DNA from: Marinilabiliales bacterium
Lineage (GTDB): Bacteria > Bacteroidota > Bacteroidia > Bacteroidales > BM523
Length of the DNA: 6,755 bases
Assembly (NCBI GenBank): GCA_002869425.1
Contig: PKSZ01000749.1
Coordinates: forward strand, 1 to 6,755
Reading direction: 5' to 3'
Position numbers and translations under genes: made by a program. The notes beneath the pieces were generated by a model. The model had not been told where the DNA came from. It made no database searches and saw only the letters and a program-made list of their open reading frames with translations. Shown one piece after another: positions 1 through 5,211 of the stretch. Positions within the stretch are counted from its first letter, which is position 1. Each line of letters starts with the position of its first letter.

Positions 1-1
1 A

Positions 2-142
2 GTAAAAGTGGTTGATGCATTTCCTGATGACTGTGGTGAATGGGAATATGTTGATGCATTTCCGGATGTTAAGATACAGTTTGTGGATGCTTTTCCAGAT
101 GTGAAGGTTCAAATGGTAGACGCATTTCCCGGTATACCATAA
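2..142 (+). CDS. C-terminal part of a VDAFP-repeat protein (5' end outside window)
   Basis: The last 46 codons of an open frame ending in TAA at 140-142; the start lies before the window. The visible protein has four copies of V-D-A-F-P, coded at 11-25, 50-64, 83-97 and 116-130. Each of the first three is followed by Asp. Copies 1 and 2 are 13 residues apart, with a Cys-Gly-Glu-Trp insertion, and the later ones 11 apart with linkers of the type D-V-K-(I/V)-Q-hydrophobic. Regular short strands with a Pro turn suggest a small solenoid or knot-like all-beta fold. All four proline codons differ (cct, ccg, cca, ccc), so the repeat is kept at protein level and is not a recent DNA duplication. From memory, short Bacteroidota proteins with this repeat are often mislabelled as 6-phosphogluconate dehydrogenase; nothing here supports an enzyme. 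Function unknown. It lies 20 nt before the next gene and is probably co-transcribed with it. Confidence 0.75.
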   Translation, partial: VKVVDAFPDDCGEWEYVDAFPDVKIQFVDAFPDVKVQMVDAFPGIP

Positions 143-162
143 AGTTTAAAAATTACATAACG

Positions 163-549
163 ATGAAACATTTATTGGTTATTATTCTTATTTTTTCCTG
201 TTTTGTAATGAAAGCTCAGACAGTTATTGAAATGACTCATCCTGATGATGCTGATTTTTCATATCTTGTAGTTGACGATATTGATGAAGCTGATTTTGTA
301 GTATACAAAACAGACAGCAAGGAGGAAAGCAACCAATGGGATTTTATGTGGAGGTTTAAGAAATGGGGCTATAGCAACTTTGCTGTTTACCTTACAAAAA
401 ATCCAAACGATCCTTTGTTTATGGATAATGATGAGGGGGTGAGAAAATCCTATTTTGGAAAGGTTTATTTTACGGATAATAAAGAAGAAAGAGGTATCCG
501 CAAGGAAGGTTTTATACTGGAAGGTATTATGCGTCGTCTTGAAAATTAA
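163..549 (+). CDS. Small secreted protein resembling the 7(1) septoil knot family (DUF6150)
   Basis: 128 residues. Residues 1-18 form a signal peptide (basic Lys-His start, hydrophobic core, ending K-A) and mature Gln19 follows the Bacteroidota pattern. The mature part has short beta-strand repeats: ADFSYLVVDD (30-39), ADFVVYKTDS (43-52), WDFMWRFKKW (59-68), SNFAVYLTKN (71-80) and FGKVYFTDNK (98-107). The A-D-x-x-V-Y-x-T-D pattern followed by a Trp-rich strand resembles the septoil knot family common in this phylum; this assignment rests on remembered family pattern. Odd points are an acidic Asn/Asp-rich insertion before the last strand (about 80-95) and a charged tail after it (108-128). No catalytic motif is visible. 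It is likely periplasmic or surface-exposed. The upstream neighbour is also a short beta-repeat protein, and the next gene starts 27 nt downstream. The ATG start is supported by the signal peptide; no clear ribosome binding site is present. Confidence 0.85.
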   Translation: MKHLLVIILIFSCFVMKAQTVIEMTHPDDADFSYLVVDDIDEADFVVYKTDSKEESNQWDFMWRFKKWGYSNFAVYLTKNPNDPLFMDNDEGVRKSYFGKVYFTDNKEERGIRKEGFILEGIMRRLEN

Positions 550-576
550 TAATCATTTAGAAATCAAATATACCGG

Positions 577-1353
577 ATGAAATTTTTATTTTGCATAGTT
601 GTTATTGCTGTGCTTACAAGTAATTTGATTGCTCAGGAATTACTGAAGCGACATTTGAACGAACGCATCGATCATGAATTGGTATTAAAAAACAAAATTA
701 AATCCATTGATTATGGAGACTTTGTTGAGTATTTTGATGAAAACGGAAATGTTATTTATGAGAAATTGAAAAGTTGGGTAAATGCTAGGGTATACAGTTA
801 TGACTATAATGAGGAAGGGAAGATTAAATCACGATTTTCATTTGATGAAGGATCTACTGATACAGTACGATTTGAAAAATACGTTTATAATGATGGAATT
901 CTTTCAGAAATAAAAATATTTGATACGCTGTTCACAGGATCAACAAAATACAAGTATTATAAATCAGGAAATATTAAAGGAATTTCCAATCCGAATTTTT
1001 ATGAGAATTATACATACAACAATAATGGAGATATTGTTAACGCTGTAATGAAACCAAAGGGAGAGTATCTTGCAAATTCCAGCAAATATAAGTGGAAAGG
1101 AATATATAATGAGAGAAATCTATTGGTGAAAGAAATTCAAACACATGATAGAAAATATGTTGTTACCTGGCTTTACCAGTATGATGATGATGGGAATCTG
1201 CTGCAATGTAAAAATGATCGTAGAGAACATAGAAAACAGGTAAATATTATAAAATATGAGTTTAACGGTAAAGGATTACCTGTTAAGAGAAGTTATTTTG
1301 ATGCGGATAATAGTTTGGTGAAAGAACAAATCATAAAGTACGAGTTTTATTAA
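577..1353 (+). CDS. Secreted YD/RHS-like repeat protein of unknown function
   Basis: 258 residues with a signal peptide at 1-19 (ending L-I-A) and predicted mature Gln20. The mature chain consists of about eight degenerate repeats of the form aromatic-x-aromatic-(D/N)-x-x-G-x-(I/L). Examples are EYFDENGNVIYEK (51-63), YSYDYNEEGKIK (73-84), YVYNDGILSEIKIFD (102-116), YKYYKSGNIKG (125-135), YTYNNNGDIVNAV (145-157), YQYDDDGNLLQC (200-211) and YEFNGKGLPVKRSYFD (227-242). This is the YD-repeat signature of RHS/teneurin beta-sheet shells, but the protein is far too short to form a closed RHS shell and has no core-terminal toxin domain. It ends on the last repeat (K-Y-E-F-Y). Standalone secreted proteins of this kind are common in Bacteroidota and uncharacterised; binding or structural roles are guesses. 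Its stop codon TAA overlaps an ATG (TAATG at 1351-1355) that opens a 14-codon ORF leading to the next gene. Confidence 0.88.
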   Translation: MKFLFCIVVIAVLTSNLIAQELLKRHLNERIDHELVLKNKIKSIDYGDFVEYFDENGNVIYEKLKSWVNARVYSYDYNEEGKIKSRFSFDEGSTDTVRFEKYVYNDGILSEIKIFDTLFTGSTKYKYYKSGNIKGISNPNFYENYTYNNNGDIVNAVMKPKGEYLANSSKYKWKGIYNERNLLVKEIQTHDRKYVVTWLYQYDDDGNLLQCKNDRREHRKQVNIIKYEFNGKGLPVKRSYFDADNSLVKEQIIKYEFY

Positions 1354-1393
1354 TGCTAAATTCTCGTTATATTGCAATCGTAAAATTGGTCCA

Positions 1394-2173
1394 TTGAAGC
1401 AAATCGCACTAATATTAAGTATTTTTTTAGTCTGTTCATTTACACAAATTGTACTTGGTCAGTCGAAAATAGGAATTGGGTTATATGGAGCACCAAGTCT
1501 TGAGACGTTAATTGAAGGCCAGCATATTAATAATTACTATGTACAAAAGTACTCAACGCATGCTGGTATACAGGCTGATATCCAGATTAATAAACGCTTG
1601 GCTTTATACGCAGGAGTATCTCATTATGCAAAGGGAGGGCAAATGAGTTTTATTGATTCTTCAAATTTTGCATCTGGAAACATAGGGATGTCTACTCTTA
1701 AAGCCAATTATATTGCAATTCCAATAATTCTGGATGTTAACGTTTATACTAAGCACAGAGCCAAGTTTAGAAAAATGAAAGTTTACAGGATGAGTAAAAA
1801 AGGAATTCATCCTTTTGTTCTTTCTGTTTCATTGGGTTTTGTTTATGGTTATGGTTATGATCAGGGAGTAGAGAATATAGTTGAAGCGACTTCAGCACCA
1901 GTAGATCATAATAGCTTGCATCTGGGACAGGCAAAGTTTATTGGAAATATTATGAATTTCAATCAGACTTATCTGGGAGTTACAGGGGGTTTAAGGGCAA
2001 CATTTAATCTTAATCAGGCAATTTCAATTTCATTACGACCAAATGTTTCATATCAGTTAAATGTAATGTCTGATGTAACATATGATGAAACATATGAATC
2101 AAGTGTAAACTTGCCCGATCCTAAGCTTTCAGGTGCAGGTGTTGAAGTAGGTATATCATTTACAATTCGATAA
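1394..2173 (+). CDS. Outer membrane beta-barrel protein (PorT / OMP_b-brl_2-like), TTG start
   Basis: 259 residues with a signal peptide at 1-22 ending V-L-G and predicted mature Gln23. The rest alternates short amphipathic strands: KIGIGLYGAPS near the start, HAGIQADIQINKRLALYAGVSHYAKGG (56-82), LKANYIAIPIILDVNVY (102-118), PFVLSVSLGFVYGYGYDQG (140-158), TYLGVTGGLRATFNLNQAISISLRPNVSYQLN (192-223) and the closing strand GAGVEVGISFTIR (247-259). The strand with Y-I-A-I-P-I-I-L and the G-(V/L)-R-A followed by a long strand are typical of the PorT-like eight-strand barrels of Bacteroidota. A basic loop at 119-136 (H-R-A-K-F-R-K-M-K) is unusually charged. The TTG start is chosen because the signal peptide n-region (Met-Lys-Gln) begins there and no in-frame ATG or GTG exists between it and the previous gene. 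It is likely an outer membrane protein; its ligand and role are unknown. Confidence 0.85.
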   Translation: MKQIALILSIFLVCSFTQIVLGQSKIGIGLYGAPSLETLIEGQHINNYYVQKYSTHAGIQADIQINKRLALYAGVSHYAKGGQMSFIDSSNFASGNIGMSTLKANYIAIPIILDVNVYTKHRAKFRKMKVYRMSKKGIHPFVLSVSLGFVYGYGYDQGVENIVEATSAPVDHNSLHLGQAKFIGNIMNFNQTYLGVTGGLRATFNLNQAISISLRPNVSYQLNVMSDVTYDETYESSVNLPDPKLSGAGVEVGISFTIR

Positions 2174-2178
2174 TTATT

Positions 2179-2364
2179 ATGAGAATTCTGCCAGTTATTT
2201 TCTTTGTTATCATTTCTTTGGTTCTGTTTTCATGTACAGGCAATGATAAAAGTAAAAAGCCTGTTAAAATCATAGAAGAAAAAGACCCTATAGTTAAAAC
2301 CATAGATCAAAAAGATTCTCTTGTTATCTATAAGGACGATACCGTCAATGATGTTGTTTGGTAA
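2179..2364 (+). CDS. Small lipoprotein of unknown function
   Basis: 61 residues. The lipoprotein signal peptide is Met-Arg-Ile, then a hydrophobic core, then the lipobox L-F-S-Cys19, so it should be lipidated and anchored in the outer or inner membrane. The mature 43 residues are strongly charged and hydrophilic. They contain a ten-residue tandem repeat, VKIIEEKDPI (29-38) followed by VKTIDQKDSL (39-48), and end in V-V-W. Position +2 is Thr and +3 Gly, so the acidic surface-export signal described in some Bacteroidota is not evident. It starts 5 nt after the barrel gene and ends 15 nt before the next gene, so it is almost certainly co-transcribed. It could be an accessory of the barrel protein. 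No family was recognised. Confidence 0.8.
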   Translation: MRILPVIFFVIISLVLFSCTGNDKSKKPVKIIEEKDPIVKTIDQKDSLVIYKDDTVNDVVW

Positions 2365-2379
2365 ATTCAAGCTGTTATT

Positions 2380-3123
2380 TTGATCATTAGAAGATTTGTC
2401 TCTGTTTCTTACTTAGTATTACTATCTTATCTGGGTGTTGGACAAAATGATACATTAATTGTAGGTAGAGATTTCCTCGAGCAAAATGTAATTTCAAAAA
2501 TTGAAATGGTAAAGTATCATAAGGTAAAGCTTACGAATCCTTTGATAAAGTCAACAAAATATACTTTCTTATTTGATACAAATTACAGGATTCAGGAATT
2601 TACATGGAAATACTCAGGAAAGGATAGCATGGGTAATGATTATTTTGCCTCAGATACGAGTAGGTTTAAAACATATGCCATTTTGAATACAGATAGATAT
2701 TTGTATAATAATAACAAGTTGTCATTTGTCGAAACTGTTGGAATAACACATAAATCAAGCACATTTTATTTGTATGATTCGTTGGAACGCCTTGATGAAA
2801 TACGTATATACCATCACAAAACGAGTGAGGGTTGGGAATCATTGAAAAAAATTATTAAATACAGGTATAGTCATAATAATGGCTTTGAGATATATAATGC
2901 TTTTCATGAAAAAGTTTCTGAAGAAAGGCAATGCATACAGAAATTTAACAATATAGAACAAGGCAAAGAATTCTGCAATCCTGAGGTAACGGAGATAAAA
3001 AATTTGAGATTAAAAAATATTTGGTTTAACGGTCAGAGGGCAAGTGAAATAATAAATCCAGAGATAAAGTTTATTATGTTACCAATTGCCACTGAGAAAA
3101 TTGTAATCATTGAAATTCAGTAA
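2380..3123 (+). CDS. Secreted protein with degenerate YD-like repeats, TTG start
   Basis: 247 residues read from a TTG at 2380. The in-frame stop of the preceding gene lies at 2362-2364, and the next in-frame ATG is around codon 43, so the signal peptide (1-21, I-I-R-R then a hydrophobic stretch ending G-V-G, mature Gln22) can only be made from this TTG or a rarer ATT. The mature protein has weak aromatic repeats: YTFLFDTNYRIQEFTWKY (61-78), YLYNNNKLSFVETV (107-120), FYLYDSLERLDEIRIYH (129-145) and YRYSHNNGFEIYNAF (161-175). They resemble those of the 258-residue protein four genes' width upstream, so the two may be distant paralogues bracketing the barrel and lipoprotein. Two cysteines (185 and 199) could form a disulfide. 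The C-terminal third has no recognised domain. Function unknown. Its stop is 2 nt before the methyltransferase start, which implies coupling. Confidence 0.82.
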   Translation: MIIRRFVSVSYLVLLSYLGVGQNDTLIVGRDFLEQNVISKIEMVKYHKVKLTNPLIKSTKYTFLFDTNYRIQEFTWKYSGKDSMGNDYFASDTSRFKTYAILNTDRYLYNNNKLSFVETVGITHKSSTFYLYDSLERLDEIRIYHHKTSEGWESLKKIIKYRYSHNNGFEIYNAFHEKVSEERQCIQKFNNIEQGKEFCNPEVTEIKNLRLKNIWFNGQRASEIINPEIKFIMLPIATEKIVIIEIQ

Positions 3124-3125
3124 AT

Positions 3126-4283
3126 ATGCAAAAGTTTATTGCTAAAACATTTTTTGGCCTGGAGGAAATCTTGGCAGAGGAAGTACGTCAGATTGGTGGC
3201 AAAAACATTACCATTCTTAGAAGAGCTGTATCATTTGAAGGTGATGACGAAGTGCTTTATAAAGCAAATATATACTTACGGACAGCCATTAAAGTATTGG
3301 TTTTTATTACTGGATTCAAAGCAAGAAAAGCTGATGAATTGTATAACAATGCTAAAAAAATACAGTGGTCAAAGTATTTTAGTGTTGATAAAACAATTGC
3401 TGTTGAAAGTGTAGTGCATTCAAAGTTTTTTAATCATACCGGATTTGTGTATTTGAAAGTAAAAGATGCTGTTGCAGATCATTTTCGAATGGAAACGGGT
3501 AAAAGACCTAATGTTAAGTTTCCAGATCCGGATGTAATGATTCATGTTCATATTATAAATAATAATTGTGCTCTATATCTGGATAGTAGTGGGATGCCAT
3601 TATATAAAAGAGGTTATCGGACGGGTAAGCCAGAAGCACCTTTGAATGAGTGTCTGGCAGCAGGTTTAGTGCTTTTATCTGGATGGAACAGAAAACAAGT
3701 GCTCATTGATCCCATGTGTGGATCCGGTACAATCTTAATTGAAGCAGCCCTTATTGGAAATGAGATACCTCCCAATATCAATAGGACCCAATTTTGTTTT
3801 AAAAACTGGTTTGGATATAACGATCAGTTATTTGATGATATAAGAACAGGTTGTTCTGAGAAGAAATTTACCGTTCCATTGTTGATATATGGTGCAGACA
3901 AGTCAACTGTAGCTGTAAGAAATGCTCGTGAAAATATCGAAAGAGCTGGATTTGCATCAGAAATATCAATTCGTTTATGTGCAATAGAAGATTATCCGGA
4001 ACCCAATGTAGAAAATGGTGTTATAATTACAAATCCTCCATATGACTTGCGAATAAAGGAGCAAGACATAAATAGCTTATATCAAACTGTGGGGAATGCA
4101 TTTAAGAATACATTTACCGGTTTTACTGCATGGCTTTTCAGTGGAAATAAAAATGCAGTAAAATCGATAGGTCTACGGCATTCACGTAAAACATTGCTGT
4201 ATAATGGGCAGTTGGAGTGCAGGCTTATACAATACACTCTTTATAAGGGTAGTAAGAAGAATAAAGATGAAGAGCAAGGTTGA
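3126..4283 (+). CDS. rlmL: THUMP-domain class I SAM-dependent RNA methyltransferase (RlmL-type, 23S rRNA m2G2445)
   Basis: 385 residues, cytosolic. The N-terminal part is a ferredoxin-like plus THUMP RNA-binding module (about 1-155), with the characteristic start FIAKTFFGLEEILAEEV and the strand around FPDPDVMIHVHI (132-143). It is followed by the linker Y-K-R-G-Y-R (160-165) and a Rossmann methyltransferase domain. SAM-binding motif I is DPMCGSGT (195-202), the acidic end of motif II is G-A-D (256-258), and catalytic motif IV is NPPY (303-306), as expected for N2-guanine methylation. The late segment SLYQTVGNAFKNTFTGFTAWLFSGN (317-341) matches the RlmL group. Family knowledge: E. coli RlmL is fused to RlmK; this protein stops after the RlmL half, as is usual outside gammaproteobacteria. 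The precise target G2445 is inferred. The lysine-rich tail (375-382) may bind RNA. It is the last gene of the plus-strand cluster, 2 nt after the preceding stop. Confidence 0.92.
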   Translation: MQKFIAKTFFGLEEILAEEVRQIGGKNITILRRAVSFEGDDEVLYKANIYLRTAIKVLVFITGFKARKADELYNNAKKIQWSKYFSVDKTIAVESVVHSKFFNHTGFVYLKVKDAVADHFRMETGKRPNVKFPDPDVMIHVHIINNNCALYLDSSGMPLYKRGYRTGKPEAPLNECLAAGLVLLSGWNRKQVLIDPMCGSGTILIEAALIGNEIPPNINRTQFCFKNWFGYNDQLFDDIRTGCSEKKFTVPLLIYGADKSTVAVRNARENIERAGFASEISIRLCAIEDYPEPNVENGVIITNPPYDLRIKEQDINSLYQTVGNAFKNTFTGFTAWLFSGNKNAVKSIGLRHSRKTLLYNGQLECRLIQYTLYKGSKKNKDEEQG

Positions 4284-4338
4284 AAATAACGTATAAAAAC
4301 GTTAAAAAGTACATTCATCGTAAAATAACGATGAAAAC
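4283..4338 (+). repeat. Imperfect direct repeat enclosing an 8-bp inverted repeat
   Basis: Two copies of AAAATAACG followed by a short AT-rich piece and AAAAC occur at 4283-4300 and 4322-4338. Between and within them is a perfect inverted repeat, TTCATCGT (4314-4321) and ACGATGAA (4328-4335), with a 6-nt AAAATA loop. A smaller one, AACGT/ACGTT, lies at 4288-4303. None has a plus-strand T-run, so they are not plus-strand terminators. On the minus strand the 8-bp hairpin is followed, after five bases, by TTTTT, so it could be a weak terminator for the convergent FKBP transcript. Alternatively it is an operator for the promoter just downstream. Confidence 0.45.
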
Positions 4339-4353
4339 CTATTGATGAAACCT
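4331..4353 (+). repeat. Tandem ATGAAA(A)CCT repeat overlapping the -33 region
   Basis: ATGAAAACCT at 4331-4340 and ATGAAACCT at 4345-4353 lie 14 nt apart, start to start. The putative -33 TTG falls between them. This spacing and place suit a transcription factor half-site pair, but no known regulator is recognised. Confidence 0.35.
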
Positions 4354-4372
4354 TAAAATATATATATATTTG
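4342..4372 (+). promoter_or_regulatory. Bacteroidota-type promoter of the intergenic small RNA
   Basis: TTG at 4342-4344, a 20-nt spacer, then TATATTTG at 4365-4372. This matches the known primary-sigma consensus of Bacteroidota (TTG near -33 and TAnnTTTG at -7) in both elements and spacing. Predicted transcription start is about 4377-4380. It lies downstream of rlmL and points at a structured element, not at a conventional gene. Part of the match sits in a TATATA run, so a chance match is possible but unlikely given both boxes. Confidence 0.6.
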
Positions 4373-4378
4373 TATTGG

Positions 4379-4450
4379 ATGGCTGCACGGGTTTCCATCC
4401 GTTCTTTACTCCGTTCAACCTTCTTTACTCCTCCCGTGTAGCCATTTTTT
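4379..4450 (+). ncRNA. Putative small RNA: long stem with a pyrimidine-rich loop
   Basis: From about the predicted transcription start, ATGGCTGCACGGG (4379-4391) pairs with CCCGTGTAGCCAT (4433-4445) in a 13-bp stem with a single G-U wobble, closed over a 41-nt loop and followed by T6. The loop is almost free of purines and carries TTCTTTACTCC twice (4402-4412 and 4421-4431). GC content is about one half, well above the surrounding intergenic DNA. Promoter, compact fold and T-tail together suggest a roughly 70-nt RNA. The single-stranded C/U motifs could pair with G/A-rich mRNA sites such as leader regions; this is inference. The same bases also read as a 20-codon ORF starting at 4379. Alternatively the element is only the terminator of the upstream operon, although a 41-nt loop is large for that. 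I did not recognise an Rfam family. Confidence 0.55.
4379..4450 (+). terminator. Rho-independent terminator of the small RNA and probably of the rlmL operon
   Basis: The 13-bp stem whose 3' arm is 4433-4445 is followed by six T (4445-4450) on the plus strand. It sits 6 nt before the stop codon of the convergent FKBP gene, where a terminator between converging transcripts is expected. The minus strand lacks a T-run after the stem, so termination appears one-directional. Confidence 0.6.
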
Positions 4451-4455
4451 ATTCC

Positions 4456-5181
4456 TTAACGAGAAGGTTGGTCATCAATAGAAAGTAATTCCACTTCAAA
4501 AATCAATGTAGAATACGGCTCAATTTTCCCTGAACCTCTATCTCCATATGCAAGATTATAAGGAATATAAAGCATCCATTTAGATCCAACAGGCATTAAT
4601 TGAAGTGCTTCTGTCCATCCTGGGATAACTCTGTTTACAGGAAACTGAGCTGGTTCCCCACGGTCTACTGAACTATCAAATACAGTTCCGTCTATTAAAG
4701 TACCGTGATAATGTGTAGTAACGATATCAGTTGCTTCAGGTTTCTCTCCATTACCTTTATTGATAATTTTGTACTGAAGTCCACTAGGCAAAACAACAAC
4801 ACCTTCTTTGGTTGCATTTTCTTTTAAGAATTCCTGCCCCTCAGATATGTTATCCTGATATTGTTTAAGATCTTCCTGTCTCTGAGATTCCTGAACGCGC
4901 TTAAAATAGGCTTCAATATAAGCAGCAGCAGTCTGTCCGTCCATAAGCAGCTCACCACCATCATAAGACTTTTGCAGCGCATCTGCAATATACGATGCAT
5001 TCAGTGTGTCGATACCACTGTTTTGCATATTTTGCGACAGATTAGAGCCTATGTCAACTCCAAGAGCATAGCTCAATGAATCAACTTCTGTCAACAACGT
5101 AACCTGTTTCTTTTCAGTTTGATTACAAGAAAAGAAAACTCCCATGGCAATAACTGCCAGAATTAATGAAATTTGTTTCAT
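4456..5181 (-). CDS. FKBP-type peptidyl-prolyl cis-trans isomerase, lipoprotein (FkpA/Mip-like)
   Basis: 241 residues. The lipoprotein signal has its lipobox at F-F-S-Cys19, so it is an envelope-anchored foldase catalysing prolyl cis-trans isomerisation. Residues about 30-125 form an FKBP_N dimerisation domain, starting D-S-L-S-Y-A-L-G (34-41) and containing a long Gln/Glu-rich helix (92-120). The FKBP_C domain spans about 130-236. FKBP12-equivalent active-site residues are all present: Tyr158, Phe168-Asp169, Phe180, Val185-Ile186, Trp189, Tyr212 and Phe228. The enzyme should therefore be active. Length and layout fit the Mip/FkpA group, except that this one is lipidated, as is common in Bacteroidota. 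It begins 30 nt after the FabH-like gene with no recognisable promoter in the gap, so it is probably its second cistron. Its stop lies 6 nt from the T-run of the opposing terminator. Confidence 0.95.
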   Translation of the reverse strand: MKQISLILAVIAMGVFFSCNQTEKKQVTLLTEVDSLSYALGVDIGSNLSQNMQNSGIDTLNASYIADALQKSYDGGELLMDGQTAAAYIEAYFKRVQESQRQEDLKQYQDNISEGQEFLKENATKEGVVVLPSGLQYKIINKGNGEKPEATDIVTTHYHGTLIDGTVFDSSVDRGEPAQFPVNRVIPGWTEALQLMPVGSKWMLYIPYNLAYGDRGSGKIEPYSTLIFEVELLSIDDQPSR

Positions 5182-5211
5182 AGTTTGATTTTTATTTGTT
5201 TGATTTAAAAA

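Noticed and set aside
11..130. CRISPR-like or DNA-level tandem repeat
   Set aside because: Unit spacing is 33-39 nt but in-frame and coding for VDAFP, with synonymous differences between copies and no spacers of constant length; a protein repeat.
577..1353. RHS toxin
   Set aside because: YD-like repeats are present but the protein is short, has no PAAR, core or variable C-terminal toxin domain, and no immunity gene is recognisable next to it.
3139..3414. Plus-strand 91-codon ORF inside rlmL
   Set aside because: Lies wholly within the well-supported methyltransferase frame, has no family motif and shifted-frame composition; a shadow.
4358..4370. TATATA run as a microsatellite or origin element
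   Set aside because: Only about 13 nt and better explained as the spacer and -7 box of the promoter; no DnaA boxes or iterons nearby.
4861..5079. Plus-strand 72-codon ORF opposite the FKBP gene
   Set aside because: Antisense to a gene with all active-site residues; no recognisable protein features.
5184..5205. GTTTGATT direct repeat in the gap between the KAS III and FKBP genes
   Set aside because: Two copies 14 nt apart in AT-rich DNA, no promoter boxes on the minus strand; too weak to call a site.
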